From NCBI RefSeq assembly GCF_004146235.1, contig NZ_SELO01000005.1:124001-188000 (forward strand): DNA of 64,000 nucleotides. The letters are read 5' to 3'. The notes below the pieces were generated by a model. The model was not told the DNA's origin. It made no database searches and saw nothing but the letters and a program-made list of their open reading frames with translations. Positions 27,219 to 36,342 of the stretch are shown here, one piece after another (position 1 is the first letter of the stretch; every line of letters begins with the position of its first letter). The DNA is from Tropicimonas sp. IMCC6043. GTDB taxonomy: Bacteria; Pseudomonadota; Alphaproteobacteria; Rhodobacterales; Rhodobacteraceae. Made by a program: the position numbers and the translations under genes.

Positions 27219-27623
27219 TCACTCGGTCTGCAATGTTGCAAGATAGCGGGCGATGGCCAGCACTGGCGGAGCGACGTCCACCGGCCCGTCCGCGGTTTCG
27301 ATCCGCTGCCGGTCGTCGCCCTCGAAGAAGGCACCGTAAATCGGCATCGGGCTGCCATGCGCGATCAGCGCCTCGCGCCCGTCGATACGCAGGATCACCT
27401 GGCGGAACGGGAAGCTGCCGCCGTTTTCGGCCGCGAGCCCGGTCAGGTCGGGTGGCGGCAGCAGGACGATCTGCGCCGTCGGGCCGTCCCCCGCACCCGT
27501 CGCTCCATGGCAGGTCGCGCAATAGCGGCTGTAGAGTGCCGCTCCTGCCGCAACGTCGCTTTTGGCCAGAAGAGGTGGCGCGAACACGAGCAGCGGCAGG
27601 GCAAGGAGGGCGATCGGTCTCAC
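27219..27623 (-). CDS. Periplasmic monohaem cytochrome c (second of pair)
   Basis: A 134-residue c-type cytochrome with a signal peptide (ALLALPLLVFAPPLLA) and one haem site, C35-A-T-C38-H39. A likely axial Met lies in GSPMPIYGAF, about residue 93. The GTG start overlaps the stop of the upstream cytochrome gene as GTGA, so the two are translationally coupled. It resembles its neighbour along its whole length (DGREALIAHGSPMPIYG against DGRDGLTAHGGPMPMFG), so the pair arose by duplication. The electron partner is unknown. Confidence 0.86.
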   Translation of the reverse strand: MRPIALLALPLLVFAPPLLAKSDVAAGAALYSRYCATCHGATGAGDGPTAQIVLLPPPDLTGLAAENGGSFPFRQVILRIDGREALIAHGSPMPIYGAFFEGDDRQRIETADGPVDVAPPVLAIARYLATLQTE

Positions 27624-28045
27624 GGATCCGGCTCCGTCTGAACGGACTCGAGCCAGAGCACGATGCCGAGAATCGGTTCGGCCGTGGTGAACGGCGAGCC
27701 ATCGGATGCGTCGAGCAGAACCGACGGACCGGCAAGCAGGCCGCCGAACATCGGCATCGGCCCGCCATGCGCGGTCAGCCCGTCGCGACCGTCGATGATC
27801 CGCACCATGCGTTCGGCGTCGAAGCGGCCGTCGTTGCGGCTGGCAAAGAGCGTCAGGTCCGGCACCGGAACGCTCAGTAGCGCCGCGGTCGGCCCGTTGC
27901 CGCGGGCATCGGCGCCGTGGCAGCCTGCGCAGGCCTCCAGAAAAACGCGCGCGCCCTCGTCGGCACTGGTCTGGGCGGCCGCCGGCCCGGTCGCGAGGCC
28001 GAATGCGGCGGCGAGGAGTGATAGACGGGCAACGGAAACGATCAT
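27620..28045 (-). CDS. Periplasmic monohaem cytochrome c (first of pair)
   Basis: A 141-residue c-type cytochrome. The signal peptide ends near PAAAQ (residue 25) and the haem site is C39-A-G-C42-H43. The axial Met is probably in GGPMPMFGGL, about residue 96. It is the upstream member of a coupled pair of paralogous cytochromes that follows lolCD on the same strand after 74 bp. CcmI, part of the machinery needed to mature such proteins, is encoded about 5 kb away. Confidence 0.88.
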   Translation of the reverse strand: MIVSVARLSLLAAAFGLATGPAAAQTSADEGARVFLEACAGCHGADARGNGPTAALLSVPVPDLTLFASRNDGRFDAERMVRIIDGRDGLTAHGGPMPMFGGLLAGPSVLLDASDGSPFTTAEPILGIVLWLESVQTEPDP

Positions 28046-28119
28046 GGAACGGACCTCCCCGGCGCCAGTCTGTCGCCGCCGTGGCGCTCGCGTCCATGAT
28101 CTGGGTCAGACGGGCCGCC

Positions 28120-28803
28120 TCATCCCGCCGCGATCCGCCCCGACTCGAGCCGAACCACGCGGTCCATCCGCGCCGCAAGCTCAAGATTATGCGTCGCGAT
28201 GAGCGCCGCCATCCCGGTCTCACGCACAAGCGCGATCAGCGCGGCAAAGACCGTTTCCGAAGTCGCCGGGTCGAGATTGCCGGTTGGTTCGTCGGCGAGC
28301 AGCAGACGCGGCGCGTTGGCGAGCGCCCGGCAGAATGCGACACGCTGCTGTTCGCCGCCCGAAAGCTGTGCCGGCCGGTGCGTCGCCCGCGCTGTCAGGC
28401 CGACGCTCTCCAGCAACGCGGCGGCGCGGGCCTGCGCATCGGATGCGGGCACGCTGTTGGCGAGCTGCGGCAGCACAATGTTCTCCGCGGCGCTAAACTC
28501 GGGCAACAGGTGGTGGAACTGGTAGACGAAGCCGACCTCGCGCCGCCGGGCGATGGTCCGCGCCTGTTCGCCCCGAGCGGTCATCTCCTCCCCGCCGAGC
28601 AGGACCTGCCCGTCATCAGGCGTGTCGAGCAGGCCCGAGATGTGCAGCAGCGTCGACTTGCCCGCCCCCGAGGGCGCTACCAATGCGACGATCTCGCCCG
28701 CCGAGACATCGAGATCGCACCCTTCCAGCACCCGCACCTCGCCGGGCGTGCCAATATTGTAGCCCTTGGCGATCCCCCGCAGTTGCAGCGCCGGCTCACT
28801 CAT
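28120..28803 (-). CDS. lolD: Lipoprotein-releasing ABC transporter ATPase LolD
   Basis: A 227-residue ABC ATPase of the MacB/LolD type: Walker A APSGAGKST, signature LSGGEQQRVAFCRAL, Walker B LLLADEPTGNLDP. It drives extraction of lipoproteins from the inner membrane for transfer to the outer membrane. The ATG at 28803 lies inside the 3' end of the permease gene (8-bp overlap), so the two form one operon. Confidence 0.92.
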   Translation of the reverse strand: MSEPALQLRGIAKGYNIGTPGEVRVLEGCDLDVSAGEIVALVAPSGAGKSTLLHISGLLDTPDDGQVLLGGEEMTARGEQARTIARRREVGFVYQFHHLLPEFSAAENIVLPQLANSVPASDAQARAAALLESVGLTARATHRPAQLSGGEQQRVAFCRALANAPRLLLADEPTGNLDPATSETVFAALIALVRETGMAALIATHNLELAARMDRVVRLESGRIAAG

Positions 28804-30082
28804 AGCGCAGCGCCTCCACCGGGTTCATCCGCGCCGCCCGACGCGCAGGGAAGAACGTCACGCCGAAGGAGAGCCCAAGCGACAGCAGGACCGCCGAGAG
28901 GACATCGCCCGCCTCGAGCTTCGCCGGCAGGTTATAGATGCCGCGGATCGACGGATCCCAGACGCCGCCACCGGCGACATAGTTCACGAAGGAGAAGATC
29001 GGGTCGATATAGATCGCGAAGAGACAGCCGAGGATCACCCCGGCGAGCGTGCCGACCGTGCCGACCGCGGCTCCGCAGATGAAGAAGACCCGCATCACGG
29101 ACCCTTCGGTGAGCCCCATCGTGCGGAGGATGCCGATGTCGCGCCCCTTGTTCTTCACAAGCATGATGAGGCCCGAGATGATATTCATCGCCGCGATCAG
29201 GACCAGGATCGACAGGATGATGAACATCACGTTGTCCTCGACCTCGAGCGCGCTCAGGAAGGCGCCCGAGGCGTCGCGCCAGGTCCAGAGCAACACCCGC
29301 TCCCCGCCCGCGCGCAGCAGAGGCAGCATCATCTCGCCCACCTGGTCGGGATCGGCCACAATGACCTCGAGTTCGTCCGCCACGCCCTCGCGGTTGAAAT
29401 AGACCTGGGCCTCGGCGAAGGGCATGTAGGCGCGAGTGCGGTCGATATCGTAACGCCCCGCCTGGAAGATATAGACCACCTCGTAGACGCTGACCCGCGG
29501 CGAGGTACCGAATGGTGTTTTCGCGCCATCCGGCGAGATCAGCTTGATCCGGTCACCGACGCTCGCGTTGAGTTCCTGCGCCACGCCCCAGCCAATCGCG
29601 ATCCCCTCCTCGAAACGGGCGATATCGCCGAGGCTCTGCTGGGGATGCGCGATACGCGGGATGCCGTCGAGATCTTCGGCGGCGATGCCGAACACTTCCA
29701 CACCCGCATTCCGCCCCTTGAAACTCGCCATCACCTGGCCCTTGACCAGCGGGGCAACGCGCGTGACGCCGGGAACCTGCCGGACCCGCTCTGCCATCGC
29801 GGCGTAGTCGTCGATGACCCGGTTGGCTTGGCCGTCCTCGGTCACCGCGACCGAGGGATAGATCGTGACATGGGCGTTGGCGCCCAGAATCGTGTCGACG
29901 AATTCGGCCCGGAACCCCGACCGCACGGCCAACGTGGCCACCAGCGCGAAGACCGCCAGCGTGATGCCAACGAGGCTGATCCAGGTCATCACCGACACGC
30001 CGCCCTCGGCCCGCCGCGCCCGCAGGTAGCGCCAGGCGATCATCCATTCGAATCCGGCAAAAGGGGGTGGGTTCTGGGCCAA
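28796..30082 (-). CDS. lolC: Lipoprotein-releasing permease LolC/LolE
   Basis: A 428-residue MacB/FtsX-type permease. The N-terminus FEWMIAWRYLRARRAEGGVSVMTWISL is typical of alphaproteobacterial LolC/E, followed by a first helix, a large periplasmic domain (about 50-280) and three C-terminal helices with VKNKGRDIGILRTMGLTEGSVMRVF. The start is a TTG supported by conservation of this N-terminus and by GGAG upstream. Only one permease gene is present, so the transporter is probably a homodimer with LolD. Confidence 0.9.
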   Translation of the reverse strand: MAQNPPPFAGFEWMIAWRYLRARRAEGGVSVMTWISLVGITLAVFALVATLAVRSGFRAEFVDTILGANAHVTIYPSVAVTEDGQANRVIDDYAAMAERVRQVPGVTRVAPLVKGQVMASFKGRNAGVEVFGIAAEDLDGIPRIAHPQQSLGDIARFEEGIAIGWGVAQELNASVGDRIKLISPDGAKTPFGTSPRVSVYEVVYIFQAGRYDIDRTRAYMPFAEAQVYFNREGVADELEVIVADPDQVGEMMLPLLRAGGERVLLWTWRDASGAFLSALEVEDNVMFIILSILVLIAAMNIISGLIMLVKNKGRDIGILRTMGLTEGSVMRVFFICGAAVGTVGTLAGVILGCLFAIYIDPIFSFVNYVAGGGVWDPSIRGIYNLPAKLEAGDVLSAVLLSLGLSFGVTFFPARRAARMNPVEALRYE

Positions 30083-30324
30083 GGCGCTGCTCCGCTATCG
30101 GACGACTGCATGCCGGGGAATAGGGAGGGCGTCAACAGCCACAGCCCCCCCTCGCAAGATGCCGCATTTTCCGGCGATCCGGAATGTCGGCCGGCTCGTC
30201 CTCTGCCCGAGGGGCTGCCGGTCTCCGGGCGGTGGATTTCTCGTACGCGCGTCGTATCCGCAGACGCTGCGTCCATCACTCGCTCTCCTGCCGTGAGGAG
30301 TGCTCGATGGCCGCGACGCGACGG

Positions 30325-30528
30325 CTACATGTGGCGTTCTTCGGCGGAGAGCTCGGCAAGAGCGGCTGAGATGCGCCGGTGAAGATTCGACAACTGCGCC
30401 CGGTCCTGCGCGCTGATGGATGTGGCTCCGACCGGCTTGACAAGGTCGTCACTGATTTCCCTGCGCATTTCCTCGAGCGAGCGGACCACGCCGTGCAGTC
30501 GTGAAAGAATATCGGATGTCGAGCTCAT
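30325..30528 (-). CDS. Small helical protein of unknown function
   Basis: A 67-residue, highly charged, helical protein with no membrane segment. The heptad-like pattern (LSRLHGVVRSLEEMRREI, then LHRRISAALAELSAEE) suggests a short coiled coil. The ATG at 30528 is preceded by GGAGG at good spacing, which supports expression. It stands between lolC and proS on the same strand. I do not recognise the family. The gap 30083-30324 shows no further gene. Confidence 0.65.
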   Translation of the reverse strand: MSSTSDILSRLHGVVRSLEEMRREISDDLVKPVGATSISAQDRAQLSNLHRRISAALAELSAEERHM

Positions 30529-30675
30529 GGGTGCCTCCGCGGGACATCAGGACAGGAATGCCGGTTCTAGGCATCATACGCGGCCCACCGCCGGCAAGAA
30601 AGCACTTTGGGAAAACGGCAGAAACCCGCCGCGGCGCGCCGCCACCGTAGGGCCGCGGCGCCTTCCCGCGCTCCT

Positions 30676-32016
30676 TCAGAGCCCAGCGTAGATTTCCGCA
30701 ACCCGCGCCACGGCCAGTTCCGGCGTCAGTTCCTCACTCTCGCCGGTGCGACGCGACGTCAGCTCGACTATGCCGGTCTTCAGACCGCGCGGACCGACGG
30801 TGATCCGCCAGGGCAGACCGATCAGGTCCATAGTCGCGAACTTGCCGCCCGCGCGCTCCTCACGGTCGTCATAGAGCGGCTCGAGCCCCTTCGCGACGAG
30901 CCCCCTATAAAGACCATCACAGGCCGCATCTGTGGCCGCGTCTCCCTGCTTGAGGTTGACGATGCCGCAATGGAACGGCGTGACGCCTTCGGGCCAGATG
31001 ATGCCTGCGTCGTCGTGATTGGCTTCGATCAGCGCACCGAGCAGCCGCGAGACGCCGATCCCGTGCGAGCCCATGTGGACCGGCACCTGCCGGCCATCGG
31101 CATCGGCCACGGTCGCGCCCATCGGTTCGGAGTATTTCGTGCCGAAATAGAAGATCTGGCCGACCTCGATACCGCGCGCCTGACGCCGGCGCGCTTCGGG
31201 CACTTGCGCCTCGAAGACGGCCGCGTCATGTGTGTCGTCGGTGCGGGCATAGCGCGAGGTGAATTCCTCGAGCACGGCGCGGCATTGCGCGACGTCGTCA
31301 TAGTCGATTTCCCGGTCACCGAACCGCAGATCGGTGATCTCGCTGTCGTAGAAGACCTCGCTTTCGCCCGTCTCCGCCAGCACTAGGAACTCATGCGTGT
31401 CGTCGCCACCAATCGGCCCGCTCTCGGCCCGCATCGGGATCGCCTGGAGCCCCATCCGCTCGTAGGTCCTCAGATAGCTCACCAGGTGGCGGTTATAGGC
31501 ATGCAGTGCGTCCTCGCGCGTCAAGTCGAAGTTGTAGCCGTCCTTCATCAGGAATTCGCGCCCTCGCATGACGCCGAAACGCGGGCGGATCTCGTCGCGA
31601 AATTTCCACTGGATGTGGTAGAGGGTCAGCGGCAGATCCTTGTAGGAGCGGACATAGCTGCGGAAGATGTCGGTGATCATCTCCTCGTTGGTTGGCCCGT
31701 AGAGCATGTCGCGGTCGTGCCGGTCTCGAATACGCAGCATCTCCGGCCCATAGGCGTTGTAGCGGCCGCTCTCCTGCCACAGGTCGGCAGGCTGGAGTGT
31801 CGGCATCAGAAGCGGGATGTGTCCGGCGCGCTGCTGCTCCTCGTGCACGATCTGCTCGATCCGGCGCAGCACCCTGTAGCCCATCGGCAGCCAGGCATAG
31901 ATCCCGGCGCTCTCCTGCTTGATCATGCCGGCGCGCAGCATGAGGCGGTGGCTGACGATCTGGGCTTCCGCGGGCGTCTCCTTGAGGACGGGCAGGAAGT
32001 AGCGGCTCAGGCGCAT
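30676..32016 (-). CDS. proS: Prolyl-tRNA synthetase (short form)
   Basis: A 446-residue class II synthetase that charges tRNA-Pro. Motif 1 region: [23 protein letters not shown]. Motif 2: [29 protein letters not shown]. Motif 3 region: [15 protein letters not shown]. It lacks the roughly 180-residue INS editing domain of bacterial ProS, as is usual in alphaproteobacteria. The ATG at 32016 is the conserved start MRLSRYFLP; the frame is open further upstream but that stretch lies within the intergenic region before the divergent permease gene. Confidence 0.95.
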   Translation of the reverse strand: MRLSRYFLPVLKETPAEAQIVSHRLMLRAGMIKQESAGIYAWLPMGYRVLRRIEQIVHEEQQRAGHIPLLMPTLQPADLWQESGRYNAYGPEMLRIRDRHDRDMLYGPTNEEMITDIFRSYVRSYKDLPLTLYHIQWKFRDEIRPRFGVMRGREFLMKDGYNFDLTREDALHAYNRHLVSYLRTYERMGLQAIPMRAESGPIGGDDTHEFLVLAETGESEVFYDSEITDLRFGDREIDYDDVAQCRAVLEEFTSRYARTDDTHDAAVFEAQVPEARRRQARGIEVGQIFYFGTKYSEPMGATVADADGRQVPVHMGSHGIGVSRLLGALIEANHDDAGIIWPEGVTPFHCGIVNLKQGDAATDAACDGLYRGLVAKGLEPLYDDREERAGGKFATMDLIGLPWRITVGPRGLKTGIVELTSRRTGESEELTPELAVARVAEIYAGL

Positions 32017-32194
32017 GTGTCGAATCCCTTGTCTCTGTCCGTCTCCCGTTACGCAAAGGCCGGGCGGTTTTCCAGCCCCCGGCGCCCGGGAAGCGGACTT
32101 GCCGGCAGAAGACGTGGCGCCGCGGGCGCTCTTGCCGCCCTCCCGCTTGCAAAACGCGCGCAACTGGGCGACACGGGGCCGGAAAGGAAACGCC

Positions 32195-33280
32195 ATGGCG
32201 CTGCCCGCATCGTCGCAGGTCAAGATCTGGGGGACGGCCGCTGTCGTCCTGTTGGTCGTGCTGTGGTTCCTGGGCGGTGTCATCCTGCCCTTCGTCCTGG
32301 GTGCGGCCATCGCCTATCTGCTGGACCCGATCGCAGACTGGTTCGAGGCCCGCGGCCTCTCCCGACCGCTCGGCGTTTCGATCATCATGCTTTTTGCGCT
32401 GTTGCTTTTCGCGATGGCGATCCTGCTGGTGATCCCGATGCTGATCCGCGAGACGGCCGATCTCTTCGCCACACTTCCGGATCTCGCCCGTAACCTCGAG
32501 GACTTCCTCACCAAGCGCTTCCCGTCGCTGGTCGACGCGGAATCGCCGATCCGGCAGTCCTTGGCCGCGATCGGCGAAACGCTCTCCTCACGCGGGGCCG
32601 AGCTGCTGAACACCGCGCTCTCCTCGGTCTCCGGCGTCGTCTCGATCCTGACGCTGCTGCTTATCGTTCCCGTCGTCGCATTCTACCTGCTGCTCGACTG
32701 GGACAGGATGGTTGCGGAGGTCGACGACCTGCTGCCGCGCGACCACGCGCCCACGATCCGATTCCTGGCCTCCGAGATCGACCGGACGCTTGCCGCCTTC
32801 ATCCGCGGCCAGGGATTGGTCTGTTTCCTGCTCGGTCTGTATTACATCATTGGCCTCACTGCGGTCGGGCTCAATTTCGGCCTCGTCGTCGGTGCGCTGG
32901 CGGGGCTCCTCACTTTCATCCCCTATATCGGCGCGCTGGTCGGCGGCGGGCTTGCCATCGGGCTCGCGCTGTTCCAGTTCTGGGGCGACTGGACCCAGAT
33001 GGCCCTCGTCGCCGGAATCTTCTTCTCCGGCCAGATGCTCGAGGGCAACGTGATCACGCCGCGACTCGTCGGCTCCTCGGTCGGGCTTCACCCGGTCTGG
33101 CTGCTGCTTGCGCTCTCTGTCTTCGGCACGCTCTTCGGCTTCGTCGGCATGCTCGTGGCGGTTCCCCTCGCCGCAAGCATCGGTGTCATCGTCCGCTTCG
33201 CCACAGGGCAATACAAGCAGGGCCGGCTCTATCTTGGCGTCTCCAGCCAACCCTCCTCGCAGGACCTTGAGGAACTCTGA
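32195..33280 (+). CDS. AI-2E/PerM-family membrane transporter
   Basis: A 361-residue inner-membrane protein of the AI-2 exporter/PerM family. Hydrophobic segments flank the family's conserved start [28 protein letters not shown] and its C-terminal [24 protein letters not shown]. Family members have been linked to export of AI-2 or to ion transport; which applies here is unknown. The ATG at 32195 has GGAAAGGA upstream. Its stop overlaps the hdaA start (TGATG), so the two genes are coupled. Confidence 0.88.
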   Translation: MALPASSQVKIWGTAAVVLLVVLWFLGGVILPFVLGAAIAYLLDPIADWFEARGLSRPLGVSIIMLFALLLFAMAILLVIPMLIRETADLFATLPDLARNLEDFLTKRFPSLVDAESPIRQSLAAIGETLSSRGAELLNTALSSVSGVVSILTLLLIVPVVAFYLLLDWDRMVAEVDDLLPRDHAPTIRFLASEIDRTLAAFIRGQGLVCFLLGLYYIIGLTAVGLNFGLVVGALAGLLTFIPYIGALVGGGLAIGLALFQFWGDWTQMALVAGIFFSGQMLEGNVITPRLVGSSVGLHPVWLLLALSVFGTLFGFVGMLVAVPLAASIGVIVRFATGQYKQGRLYLGVSSQPSSQDLEEL

Positions 33281-33951
33281 TGGCCGAACAGATCCCGTTC
33301 GACCTCCCGGTGCGGCCCGCCACGGGGCGCGGGGATTTCTTCCTGTCGCCGTCGAATGCGACCGCCGTAGCGGCGATTGACCTCTGGCCCGACTGGCCCA
33401 CCGGCAAGCTGGCGCTCTACGGCCCCGAAGGCGCCGGCAAGAGCCATCTCGCACATGTCTGGGCAGCCCAGGCCGGCGCGGAGATCCTGCGGAAGCAAGA
33501 CGTCGCCGCGTGGGTGCCGCGCCCGGGCAATTTCGCCATCGAGGACGTGCCGGAGATCGCCGGCGACCCGGAGGCCGAACGCGCGCTGTTTCACCTGCAC
33601 AATTTTGCGCTCGCCGAGGGCGGCCGGCTGCTCTTCACCGGCACCGATGCACCAAGCCACTGGCCCATCGCCCTGCCGGATCTCGCCAGCCGCCTGCAGG
33701 CGACGCCCACGGCGCGGCTCGACCTGCCCGACGACGCGCTACTTGAGGCAGTCCTGCTCAAGCTCTTCGCCGACCGGCAGATCATCCCGCCGCCGAGCCT
33801 GATCCCGTGGCTGGCAAAACGCATGGATCGTTCCTTTGCCGAGGCCGGCCGCGTCGTCGCCGCGCTCGACGCGCGAGCGCTTGCCACAGGACGGCCGATC
33901 GGGCTCAAACTGGCGGCGGAGATCTTGAAGGCAGGATCGGAAGAGCGGTAG
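33280..33951 (+). CDS. hdaA: DnaA-related AAA+ regulator HdaA
   Basis: A 223-residue AAA+ protein similar to the ATPase domain of DnaA but without the DNA-binding domain. QIPFDLPVRP at the start is a clamp-binding-like motif, and Walker A is GPEGAGKSH near residue 50. The helical lid includes LIPWLAKRMDRSFAEAGRVVAALD. In Caulobacter and relatives HdaA acts with the sliding clamp to trigger ATP hydrolysis by DnaA and so limits replication initiation. It is coupled to the permease upstream and is followed by ppk1 after 39 bp. Confidence 0.9.
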   Translation: MAEQIPFDLPVRPATGRGDFFLSPSNATAVAAIDLWPDWPTGKLALYGPEGAGKSHLAHVWAAQAGAEILRKQDVAAWVPRPGNFAIEDVPEIAGDPEAERALFHLHNFALAEGGRLLFTGTDAPSHWPIALPDLASRLQATPTARLDLPDDALLEAVLLKLFADRQIIPPPSLIPWLAKRMDRSFAEAGRVVAALDARALATGRPIGLKLAAEILKAGSEER

Positions 33952-33990
33952 CATCGCCCCCTGCCCGCCCGTTCCAGACCGGAAGCTCCA

Positions 33991-36165
33991 ATGACCAAAG
34001 CCGATTTCCTCAAGACCCCCTTTGCCGATCCGGTTGACATCCCGGCCCCCCAGCTTTCCGGACCGAAGCGCTTCTTCAATCGCGAGCTGAGCTGGCTGGC
34101 GTTCAACTGGCGGGTGCTCGAGGAGGCAGAGAACCCGGCCGTTCCGCCGCTGGAACGGGTCCGCTTCGTGTCGATCTCGGCGACCAATCTCGATGAGTTC
34201 TACACCGTCCGCGTCGCCGGCCTGCGCGAACTTGCCCGCGAGGGCCACATGACACCGGCCGCCGACGGGTTGACGCCGTCCGAACAGCTCGAGCGGATCA
34301 ACGAGAACGCCCGCCGCCTGCTGGCCGCGCAGCAGACGGCCTGGACCCGGCTCCGCAAGGAGATGGAGGAGGAGGGCATCGAGCAGCTCGTCCGCTCCCG
34401 CCTCACCCGCACCGACAAGGCGCACCTGGAGGCGCATTTCCTCTCCCAGGTGTTCCCGGTGCTGTCCCCGCTGGCGATCGACCCCGCGCATCCCTTCCCG
34501 TTCATTCCGAATACGGGCTTCTGCCTCGCGCTCCAGCTCACCCGCGAGGCCGATCGCGTCAGCCGGCAGGCGCTGCTGCCGATCCCGGCGCAGGTTGACC
34601 GGTTCATCTCGCTGCCCTCCGAGGGCCGGACACATCGGTTCCTGCCGCTCGAAGATCTGCTGATCATGCATCTCGGCTCGCTCTTCCCGGGCTACCGGCT
34701 CGACGGTCACTGTGCCTTCCGGGTGCTGCGCGACAGCGACCTCGAGGTCGAGGAGGAGGCCGAGGACCTGGTGCGCGAATTCGAAGTGGCGCTGAAGCGG
34801 CGGCGCCGCGGCGAGGTGATCCGGATGAAGATGACCGCCGGCGCGCCCAAGGCGCTGCGCGACACGATCACGCGGGAGCTCAATGTCACCGGGGACGAGG
34901 TGGTCGAGGTCAAGGGCCTGCTCGGTCTTGCCGATCTCAAGGAACTGGTGCTCGACAGCCGGCCCGACCTGCTCTGGCCGAGCTTCACGCCGCGGGTTCC
35001 GGAGCGGGTGCAGGACCACGACGGCAACATGTTCGAGGCGATCAAGCAGAAGGACATGCTGCTGCATCACCCCTACGAGACCTTCGACATGGTGATCCGC
35101 TTTCTCGCCCAGGCGGCACGCGACCCCAACGTGCTGGCGATCAAGCAGACGCTCTACCGGACCTCGAAAGACAGCCCGATCGTCACCGCGCTCTGCGAGG
35201 CGGCAGAAGACGGCAAGTCGGTCACCGCGCTGGTGGAACTCAAGGCGCGGTTCGACGAGGCCGCGAATATCCAGCAATCGCGCAAGCTGGAACGATCCGG
35301 CGCGCATGTCGTCTATGGCTTCACGAACTACAAGACGCACGCCAAGATCAGCACCGTGGTCCGCCGCGAGGGCGACCGGCTCGTGACCTATACCCATTAC
35401 GGCACCGGCAACTACCACCCGATCACGGCCAAGATCTATACCGACCTCAGCTTCTTCACCTGCGACGCGGCGCTCGGGCGGGATGCCACGAAAGTGTTCA
35501 ACTACCTGTCGGGATATGCGCGACCGGCAGTTCTGGAGAACCTCGCGATATCGCCGCACACACTGAAGCCGCGGCTCCTCGAGTTGATCGCGCGGGAGGC
35601 GGAGCTGGCGCGCGAGGGAAAGCCAGCCGAGATCTGGGCCAAGATGAACTCGCTGATCGAACCGGAGGTGATCGACGCGCTCTATGCCGCGAGCCAGGCG
35701 GGAGTGAAGATCAGCCTCGTCATCCGCGGCATCTGTGGCATCCGGCCCGGCATCAAGGGGCTGTCGGAGAACATCCGGGTGAAATCCATCGTCGGGCGGT
35801 TCCTCGAGCATTCCCGCATCGTCTGCTTCGGCAATGGCACGGGGCTGCCGTCGAAACGCGCCAAGGTTTTCATCTCCTCGGCCGATTGGATGGGACGGAA
35901 CCTCAACCGCCGGGTGGAAACGCTGGTCGAGATCTGCAACGCGACGGTGAAAGCGCAGATCGTCGGCCAGATCATGGCCGCCAACATGGCCGACGAGGCG
36001 CAGAGTTGGTTGTTGCGGCCCGATGGCAGTTTCGAACGGCCCGCCGCACGGGAGGGCCAGAGCCTTTTCAATTGCCACAGGTTCTTCATGGAATACCCCT
36101 CGCTGTCGGGTCGCGGCTCGGCCGGCGCGGCGGACGTGCCGGAACTGGCGCACAGCAAGGACTGA
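33991..36165 (+). CDS. ppk1: Polyphosphate kinase 1
   Basis: A 724-residue enzyme that polymerises phosphate from ATP into polyphosphate. The N-terminal domain begins with RFFNRELSWLAFNWRVLEEA, as in all PPK1. His469 in YTHYGTGNYH corresponds to the autophosphorylated histidine, and His607 in FLEHSRIV is the second conserved histidine. The C-terminal SADWMGRNLNRRVE is also typical. It lies between hdaA and ppx on the same strand, giving synthesis and degradation of polyphosphate in one cluster. Confidence 0.96.
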   Translation: MTKADFLKTPFADPVDIPAPQLSGPKRFFNRELSWLAFNWRVLEEAENPAVPPLERVRFVSISATNLDEFYTVRVAGLRELAREGHMTPAADGLTPSEQLERINENARRLLAAQQTAWTRLRKEMEEEGIEQLVRSRLTRTDKAHLEAHFLSQVFPVLSPLAIDPAHPFPFIPNTGFCLALQLTREADRVSRQALLPIPAQVDRFISLPSEGRTHRFLPLEDLLIMHLGSLFPGYRLDGHCAFRVLRDSDLEVEEEAEDLVREFEVALKRRRRGEVIRMKMTAGAPKALRDTITRELNVTGDEVVEVKGLLGLADLKELVLDSRPDLLWPSFTPRVPERVQDHDGNMFEAIKQKDMLLHHPYETFDMVIRFLAQAARDPNVLAIKQTLYRTSKDSPIVTALCEAAEDGKSVTALVELKARFDEAANIQQSRKLERSGAHVVYGFTNYKTHAKISTVVRREGDRLVTYTHYGTGNYHPITAKIYTDLSFFTCDAALGRDATKVFNYLSGYARPAVLENLAISPHTLKPRLLELIAREAELAREGKPAEIWAKMNSLIEPEVIDALYAASQAGVKISLVIRGICGIRPGIKGLSENIRVKSIVGRFLEHSRIVCFGNGTGLPSKRAKVFISSADWMGRNLNRRVETLVEICNATVKAQIVGQIMAANMADEAQSWLLRPDGSFERPAAREGQSLFNCHRFFMEYPSLSGRGSAGAADVPELAHSKD

Positions 36166-36342
36166 GCGGGCCGGACCGATGTGCCGGGCGCGTGCCGGCG
36201 GCCCCGCAGCGTGCGCCGGCATCGGAGAGGCCCGCATCACGGACCACCCGTCGCACCCCCGAGAGGCGCGATCGCCGCATGGCCCGATTGACCTCCGGGG
36301 CCGCCCATGGACAATGTCGGACATGGGCAGACGGAGGCCGAC

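Noticed and set aside
28766-30382. A 538-codon plus-strand frame opposite lolC
   Set aside because: The LolC protein on the other strand is certain, and the antisense product is His/Arg/Asp-rich with no motif.
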